From: Nitrospira sp.
Lineage (GTDB): Bacteria > Nitrospirota > Nitrospiria > Nitrospirales > Nitrospiraceae
Direction of reading: 5' to 3'
DNA length: 64,000 bases
Assembly: GCA_036984305.1 (NCBI GenBank)
Contig: BQWY01000001.1
Coordinates: 2,873,501 to 2,937,500 of the forward strand
The position numbers and the translations under genes were made by a program. This document shows, in pieces, positions 58,845 to 64,000 of the stretch. Within the stretch, counting starts at the first letter, position 1, and every line of letters starts with the position of its first letter. The notes beneath the pieces are model-generated. The model had not been told where the DNA came from. It saw only the letters and a list, made by a program, of their open reading frames with translations, and ran no database searches.

Positions 58845-58877
58845 GGCACAATGTGCCGGGGGCGGGCAGAATCTGCC
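58845..58877. promoter_or_regulatory. Paired 13-base dyads, probable activator (enhancer) sites of the flgB promoter
   Basis: GGCACAATGTGCC (58845-58857) and GGCAGAATCTGCC (58865-58877) are two inverted repeats of the same design, 20 bases apart. They differ at two positions, one in each arm, so each copy keeps its symmetry. They lie 84-116 bases upstream of the -24 box, where activators of sigma-54 promoters bind. Alternatively they are two small hairpins after the fleR stop. Confidence 0.5.
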
Positions 58878-58882
58878 GGGTG

Positions 58883-60319
58883 CTACTCCATCGCAAGGAG
58901 CGATCCTGCATTTCCTTGGCGATACTCCCGCAACTTATTGCGGAGCGTCCTCACGCTGATTCCCAGTTCCTTGGCAGCCTTGGTGCGATTTTGTGCAACG
59001 CGCGCGAGCGTCTTCACGATCAAGTCACGCTCCATTTCCCAAAGTGAGCCGCTCGAAGCCGCCGTTTCTGTAGAAGAGGGCACCTCGGCTGGGAGGAAGT
59101 CTTGGCTCCTGTTCCGCAGTCCGGCTATCTCGTCGGGGAAATGTTCCGGCTCGATCATTCGGCCGGCCGAAACCAGCACGGCGCGCTCCACGGCGTTTTC
59201 GAGTTCTCGCACGTTACCCTTCCAGGTTCTCGCTTCCAGATGTGCGACGGCGGACTCCGAGAGCGTCGGCGCCGTGACCCCATTGCGAACTGCGGCGGAT
59301 TGAGCGAAGTGCCGAGCCAGCAAGGCGATGTCCGACCGGCGAGCGCGAAGCGGGGGAACCGTGATGGGAAACACGTTGAGGCGGTAGTACAGGTCCTCCC
59401 GAAATCTGCCGGCTTCGACTTCACGATGCAGAGGCTTGTTGGTCGTGGCAATCACCCGGATGTTGACGGACACCGGACCGCTTCCCCCGATGCGATCGAC
59501 CTCACGCTCCTGCAAGACGCGCAGTAATTTGGCCTGAAGCGGCAGGTTCATCTCGCTAATCTCGTCGAGGAGCAGGGTCCCCTGGTGGGCCATTTCGAAT
59601 TTGCCGAGTTTGCGCATCAGCGCGCCGGTGAACGCCCCTCGCTCATGCCCAAAGAGTTCGCTTTCCAGCAAGCCTTCCGGAAGGGCCGCGCAGTTGACGG
59701 CAATGAAGGGTCGATGCGCCCTTGGACTGCACCCGTGAATGAATCGGGCGAGGAGTTCCTTCCCCGTTCCGCTTTCGCCATCGATCAGGATCGTTGCCTG
59801 TGATCCCGCCACTCCCTCGACCAGATCCAAGAGACGGCGCATGCCGGGATCTTGCGTGAGAATGGGTCGCACCAAGGTCGAACGAAGCTCGCTCTGGTTA
59901 GGGAATTCCAGGACCGGCTCGCTGAGGCCCGCGACGACATGGTCCAGCGCGTCGGCTGCAAACGGCTTCAGGAGAAAATCACTGGCGCCCAACTTGATCG
60001 CCTCGACGGCCGTCTCGACGGACCCAAAGGCGGTCATCACCACGACGTGCGTGCCAGGGGTGCGCTTCTTGATCTCTCGCACCAAGGAAATACCGCCCAG
60101 CTTTGGCATTTTCATATCGGTCAAGACGAGCCAGGGTCGCGTTTCAGCGATGCGGTCGAGCGCCTCGCGCCCATCGGTCGCCTGTGTGACCAAGTAGCCC
60201 TTACGCCGCAACGACTCACTCAAAGCGGTCCGCATCGCCGGCTCATCGTCCACCACCAGCACCGTACGTCCTGCCGATGTTGTTGTCGCGTCATCCTGTC
60301 GTCCGGCCAACATCGTCAT
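58883..60319 (-). CDS. fleR: Sigma-54-dependent flagellar response regulator (FleR/FlrC type)
   Basis: A 478-residue NtrC-family activator. The receiver (18-135) has D68 ([13 protein letters not shown]) and K118-type KPF. The AAA+ domain contains Walker [17 protein letters not shown], the sigma-54 contact loop GAFTGA in [17 protein letters not shown], Walker [14 protein letters not shown] and the [15 protein letters not shown] block. The C-terminal Fis-type helix-turn-helix is [20 protein letters not shown]. It should activate the sigma-54 promoters before flgB, flgF, fliL and others. It overlaps the kinase gene by ATGA. Confidence 0.93.
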   Translation of the reverse strand: MTMLAGRQDDATTTSAGRTVLVVDDEPAMRTALSESLRRKGYLVTQATDGREALDRIAETRPWLVLTDMKMPKLGGISLVREIKKRTPGTHVVVMTAFGSVETAVEAIKLGASDFLLKPFAADALDHVVAGLSEPVLEFPNQSELRSTLVRPILTQDPGMRRLLDLVEGVAGSQATILIDGESGTGKELLARFIHGCSPRAHRPFIAVNCAALPEGLLESELFGHERGAFTGALMRKLGKFEMAHQGTLLLDEISEMNLPLQAKLLRVLQEREVDRIGGSGPVSVNIRVIATTNKPLHREVEAGRFREDLYYRLNVFPITVPPLRARRSDIALLARHFAQSAAVRNGVTAPTLSESAVAHLEARTWKGNVRELENAVERAVLVSAGRMIEPEHFPDEIAGLRNRSQDFLPAEVPSSTETAASSGSLWEMERDLIVKTLARVAQNRTKAAKELGISVRTLRNKLREYRQGNAGSLLAME

Positions 60320-61578
60320 ACTTCCTCCTTCATCGGTCCCCGAAACCAGGCCGGCCCTTTGGCACGGGCGCGCACCCGAAGAGGATTTGTTTCCTGTGGA
60401 ATGGCGACCGTGACCGTCGTTCCTGTGCCTACCTGGCTCTCAATCTCGACGCGCCCATCGTGTCCCTCGACAAGCGCATGCACGATCGCAAGCCCCAGTC
60501 CCGTCCCTTCGTCCCGTGTCGTAAAAAACGGATCGAAGACCCGCGACAAATGCTCGGGGTCGATCCCACGACCCGTGTCGGCCACCGAGAGCCGGGCGAC
60601 CGGCGATTCATGCGCGCTGCGCAGTTGATCCTCGACCGTTACGGTAAGCCGCCCCTCCTCTTCCATGGCGTCGACTGCATTGAGAATCAGATTGACCAGG
60701 ACTTGTCGGATCTGCTGACCGTCACACCACATGTTGGGCGGAGCATGGTCGAGATTCACCTGCACGTCGACTTTTCGTCCAGCCAGCGCATGCGCAGCGA
60801 GAGCAAGGGAGTCCCGAACCAACCCCGCCGTGGCGTTCCAGGCACGTTGCGGATTCGAAGGACGCGTGTACGTCAGCAGGTTCGACAGCAAACGGTCCAT
60901 GGCCTTCACGGCCATCGAGATGTGCTCCGCATATCCGTGCAGGACGGCGTCGTGAGCTAAATCTTGTCGCAGCATCGATGCGAACAGTTCCACACTACCG
61001 AGCGGATTGCGCACCTCGTGCGCGATCCGCCCGACCATCTCGCCCATCGAAGCCAGGCGGTCGCGCCGATGGAGCCGCTCTTCCAGCCGATGAACCTCCG
61101 TGATGTCTTGGACCAAGACGACCGTCCCGAGCGTGTGCGTGCCGTCGCTGCGCGGGGTGCAGCGCGAAATCGATACCAGGGCGCCAGTTTTGGTCGCGAG
61201 CGGATATCCGTCCACGTGCAGACTGTGGGCCAGCAGAAACTCCTCCAGTGGGATGCCAAGAATCGAGTCCGTGTCGACCCCCAAGAGAGAAGCCGCCGCG
61301 GGATTGCACCGTTCGATGCATTGATCCTGATCGGTGACGATGACGCCGGTGGTGAGGGACTCAAGGATGGTGTCGAGGGCGCCACGCATTGATTCCGTCT
61401 GTTCCAGCGTGACACGCAGGGCTTCATTCCGGTCGGCTAGCTCGACGTCGAGTTGCTCCACGCGGCCCTTCAGCGCGCGATACGAGGATTCTAATGCCGT
61501 CGTCGCTTCACCGAACGTGCGAAACGCCTCTTGCAGCAAGTCTGCCGCGGCGAGGTCCGTGGCTGGCAAATTCGTCAT
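60316..61578 (-). CDS. fleS: Cytoplasmic PAS sensor histidine kinase (FleS/FlrB type)
   Basis: A 420-residue kinase without membrane helices. A coiled coil (about 25-65) precedes a PAS domain (about 68-170; ESLTTGVIVTDQDQCIERCN). The HisKA domain has H187 in GEMVGRIAHEVRNPLGSVEL. The ATPase shows LVNLILNAVDAMEEEG (N box), VADTGRGIDPEHLSRVFDPF (G1/F) and GTGLGLAIVHALVEGH (G2). It phosphorylates the regulator encoded next, with which it overlaps. What the PAS domain senses is unknown; in relatives the cue is assembly of the basal body. Confidence 0.92.
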   Translation of the reverse strand: MTNLPATDLAAADLLQEAFRTFGEATTALESSYRALKGRVEQLDVELADRNEALRVTLEQTESMRGALDTILESLTTGVIVTDQDQCIERCNPAAASLLGVDTDSILGIPLEEFLLAHSLHVDGYPLATKTGALVSISRCTPRSDGTHTLGTVVLVQDITEVHRLEERLHRRDRLASMGEMVGRIAHEVRNPLGSVELFASMLRQDLAHDAVLHGYAEHISMAVKAMDRLLSNLLTYTRPSNPQRAWNATAGLVRDSLALAAHALAGRKVDVQVNLDHAPPNMWCDGQQIRQVLVNLILNAVDAMEEEGRLTVTVEDQLRSAHESPVARLSVADTGRGIDPEHLSRVFDPFFTTRDEGTGLGLAIVHALVEGHDGRVEIESQVGTGTTVTVAIPQETNPLRVRARAKGPAWFRGPMKEEV

Positions 61579-63764
61579 GATCGCTTGTCCTTTCCTGCTT
61601 GACGCGCCACCTCGATCCCACGTTTCAGCACCTTCGCGGCGCGTGCCAGCACGTCGTCACTCCCGTCCGACTGCACTTTTCCCAACATCAATGCGGCTTC
61701 AGGCCAGCGTTGCTGCAGCCACCACGCGCGGGCCATGTGGAGACGGGCCACCGAGGCCTCGCATGATCCCGGCTCGACGCGTACCACTTCCGCCCATTGT
61801 GCGATGGCCGCTTGGACGCTCCCGTTGCTGTCCCACAGACGCGCTTCCCGCAGGCGCGCTTGGACATAGGGAAGGACGCCGGCCTGTTCGGCTTGCCGAA
61901 CCGTATGAACGGCATCGCCATATCGCTCCAGGACGGCCTGAGCGCCAGCCAACCGAAGAAGCATTGACCCGTAACCGGGATCCTCCGAGGCCCGAGGACC
62001 GGCCCACTTGAACCAACGCCGCGCGGCCTTTTCGACCGCCGCCGCATCCCCGACATGTGCCCAGCTCTCGGAAAGAAACTTCAAGGCTTCCCCTTTCATC
62101 TCACCCAAGGGGAACTCCAGGAGGTACCGGTCGAAGACATTGCGGGCGGCCAGGCCGTCCCGCTGGTCTAGATACGCGCGACCAAGACCGAGCAGCGCGT
62201 GCTGCCTCCATTCGGCCTCGCGCGCCATACGCAGGACCTGCTGGTAGAGTGCGATGGATGGCTCGGCAAATCCGAGGCGCCGATGGGACTCGGCCAAATG
62301 AAGAATGAGGTCGAGGTGCTCACTTTCCCAATCCGGGCAGGGGCCGAATCGATGGAAGACTTCTACGACGTGATAGTCGTCGGCCTCACGAATGGCCTCC
62401 ACCAATTTAGGGCGAAGAATTTCCGCCAGGCGGCGGCGTGCCCGCATCGGCCAGTCGTCGCCGACTACCCGCCCTTCCCGTTGACAGACGGCCTGCAACG
62501 TCCTCTGGGCCTGCTTCGACTGGTCCGCCTCGAGATCGAGTTCGGCCAACCGAACCAAGGCCTCGCTGGCCACCATCTTATCGGGATGAGCTGCACTGAT
62601 CGATTCGAGGATCTCACGCTGACCCTCCGGGGACAGCGGCGCCCGAAGCCCTGTCGCGAACTGGTCGGCCACATCGAGCGCCAAGGGGTGTCGGGGCTGA
62701 CGATCGGCCAACTCTTTGCCCAATTCAGCCAGGCGCAATCGAGCGACCTGGGCCTCCTCGGCTGTAGCGTATTGCTCGATCGTGAGGCCGTAAATCAGTT
62801 CGGCCTGGGTGAGGAGCCCGGCCTTCTTCAGACTGTCACCAAGTTGCACCAGCGTAGGCGGAGCCTCGCGATGACGCGGGTAGAGGTTATGAAACGTCAG
62901 GAGCAGGCCCCGGGCCACGTCCTCATGGCCTTGCCGGCGCTCGACCTCCGCCACATGCAGCAAGGCCTCCGGGCTTCCTCGCAATCTCTCCGGCCAGTGC
63001 TCCTGGAGCTGGCGGTATAAATCGGCGGCCTCGCTCAGCCGTTGCAGCCCGTAATATCCCTCGGCCAGACCGAACATCACCCAACTTCTCGTCTGCTCGT
63101 CGATTGCTTGGTAACGGAGCCCTTTCAACGTTTCCACAGCCTGACGCGCACGACCTGAATGGAGCTGCATCAGGCCAAGACCTAAAAATGCGCGGGCCTT
63201 GTCCGACGGTTCGGCCGCATCTTTCGCCGCCCTCTCATAGGCCGCCTGGGCCTCCACCTGCCAGCCTTGCTCAGCGTACAGATCTCCGACTCGCCATGCC
63301 GCCCGTGAGGCGTTGAGCGAATCTGGAAACTCGCGAATCAGCGTCTGATAGATCGCGATGGCGTCGAACCGAAACTGGGTCCCGACCTGTTGTGTGTAGA
63401 CCGCCTCCGCTCGATAGGCTCTCGCGATGGGGACCACACCAAATTTCGTGCCCTGTTGCTCGATTCGTTCAAGGGCCGATATCGCCGCGTCGAATTGCCC
63501 GGTGCGCAACTGTGCTTTCGCGGAATCCAAGCTCGCCGCTTCGGCGGTCGTCAGATTGGGCTCGACCCGGGGCCCTGGATCGGGCAAGCTCGAGTCATTC
63601 TTCGCTGTCGGGATCACGCCAGACGACATGGGGGGCAACGATGCGCCGACGCTCGCAGTCTTGTCTCCGAACTCCGCGGCTGACTCATTGGCCCGTCCGG
63701 GAGAGCACAGCAGCGCCACGTCAAGCATCGACGCCGCCAACCAGAATGCGATCGGCCTCGTCAT
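61575..63764 (-). CDS. Periplasmic TPR protein at the head of the FleSR operon, about 729 aa
   Basis: I chose the ATG at MTRPIAFWLAASMLDVALLC, which gives a signal peptide (cleavage probably after GRA); an ATG 21 codons earlier and a TTG 25 codons earlier are possible. The mature protein is almost wholly helical TPR/Sel1-like repeats, for example AKAQLRTGQFDAAISALERI, AAYERAAKDAAEPSDKARAF, and LRLAGAQAVLERYGDAVHTV. It ends overlapping fleS by ATGA, so it is co-translated with the kinase and regulator. It could sense or scaffold the basal body in the periplasm. No specific family is recognised. Confidence 0.75.
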   Translation of the reverse strand: MTRPIAFWLAASMLDVALLCSPGRANESAAEFGDKTASVGASLPPMSSGVIPTAKNDSSLPDPGPRVEPNLTTAEAASLDSAKAQLRTGQFDAAISALERIEQQGTKFGVVPIARAYRAEAVYTQQVGTQFRFDAIAIYQTLIREFPDSLNASRAAWRVGDLYAEQGWQVEAQAAYERAAKDAAEPSDKARAFLGLGLMQLHSGRARQAVETLKGLRYQAIDEQTRSWVMFGLAEGYYGLQRLSEAADLYRQLQEHWPERLRGSPEALLHVAEVERRQGHEDVARGLLLTFHNLYPRHREAPPTLVQLGDSLKKAGLLTQAELIYGLTIEQYATAEEAQVARLRLAELGKELADRQPRHPLALDVADQFATGLRAPLSPEGQREILESISAAHPDKMVASEALVRLAELDLEADQSKQAQRTLQAVCQREGRVVGDDWPMRARRRLAEILRPKLVEAIREADDYHVVEVFHRFGPCPDWESEHLDLILHLAESHRRLGFAEPSIALYQQVLRMAREAEWRQHALLGLGRAYLDQRDGLAARNVFDRYLLEFPLGEMKGEALKFLSESWAHVGDAAAVEKAARRWFKWAGPRASEDPGYGSMLLRLAGAQAVLERYGDAVHTVRQAEQAGVLPYVQARLREARLWDSNGSVQAAIAQWAEVVRVEPGSCEASVARLHMARAWWLQQRWPEAALMLGKVQSDGSDDVLARAAKVLKRGIEVARQAGKDKRS

Positions 63765-63860
63765 CCAAGAGACACCCGCGCAGGGTGGCCGCTGAAAATC
63801 CTCTTTTGCTGTCGTTGGTCCCGCCATGGTGATGCCCAATCGGAGGTCAGCTTCCTAGGC

Positions 63861-63876
63861 AGCAACTTCCATGCCT
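63861..63876 (-). promoter_or_regulatory. Sigma-54 promoter of the TPR-fleS-fleR operon
   Basis: The minus strand reads AGGCATGGAAGTTGCT, one mismatch from TGGCAYR-N4-TTGCW. Upstream, TCAAGAATCTGAC (63939-63951) resembles the dyads before flgB. The operon would thus need an upstream activator (FleQ-type, not in the window) or activate itself. Confidence 0.7.
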
Positions 63877-64000
63877 CGGCAGACACGGTGAAGATAGCGG
63901 CAATTCTGGCCACGGTGGCCTGCGTCGCGGGCTCACGTTCAAGAATCTGACAGGAGGGGTGTCAACGTGGAGGACAAACGGGACCGAACGGTCAAATGAT

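Noticed and set aside
1-64000. CRISPR arrays, tRNA or rRNA genes, transposases, prophage genes
   Set aside because: No repeat-spacer pattern, no tRNA-like cloverleaf or rRNA sequence, and no transposase, integrase or phage protein among the reading frames that I could recognise.

Overview
The window is a dense, high-GC motility locus of a Gram-negative, polarly flagellated type: P and L rings, FlhF/FlhG, sigma-54 promoters with a FleSR/FlrBC-like two-component system, and FliA/FlgM. Gene content, the csrA-fliW pair and intergenic repeats of a kind I associate with Nitrospira suggest the phylum Nitrospirota (probably Nitrospira). That assignment is inference from memory, not a database result. 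I see no tRNA, rRNA, CRISPR array or insertion sequence.

Layout. (1) 1-13358, minus strand: a tightly overlapping glycosylation cluster of GT9 and CgeB-like glycosyltransferases, a 1540-residue protein joining glycosyltransferase, methyltransferase, two GT2 domains and a TPR tail, a sugar aminotransferase, an SDR nucleotide-sugar enzyme, and a methyltransferase-CgeB-methyltransferase protein. Modification of flagellin or another surface polymer is plausible. (2) 13641-15934, minus: csrA, fliW and an HD-GYP gene behind a FliA-type promoter. (3) 15945-24276, minus: flgF-G-A-H-I-J-M-N-K-L behind a consensus-perfect sigma-54 promoter. (4) 24429-35105, minus: fliL-M-N-O-P-Q-R-flhB-flhA-flhF-flhG-fliA behind another perfect sigma-54 promoter. 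(5) 35381-38605, minus: fliK-flgD-flgE. (6) 38821-51072, plus: a chemotaxis operon (cheY, cheZ, STAS gene, membrane CheZ-like gene, cheY2, cheA, cheW, heme-type mcp, cheR, cheD, cheB, MinD-like ATPase). (7) 51132-58761, minus: flgB-flgC-fliE-fliF-fliG-[receiver-fliH]-fliI-fliJ-motE behind a sigma-54 promoter with a paired dyad element upstream. (8) 58883-63876, minus: a TPR gene and the FleS/FleR kinase and regulator, again with a sigma-54-type promoter.

How it works together: FleS/FleR and sigma-54 would turn on basal body, export and hook genes. FliA, held by FlgM until the hook is complete, would then turn on csrA-fliW-HD-GYP and chemotaxis. CsrA/FliW would tune flagellin translation. The che proteins feed phospho-CheY to FliM/FliN. 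Flagellin, FliD, FliS, MotA and MotB genes are not in the window.

The most unusual items are the CheY-type receiver fused to the export regulator FliH; a second, membrane-anchored protein with the CheZ DxxxQ signature whose C-terminal DVTLF is identical to that of CheD; a CheA with an inserted pair of MshEN-like (possible c-di-GMP) motifs; a chemoreceptor with a CxxCH heme site and duplicated PAS domains; and the giant fused glycosylation proteins.
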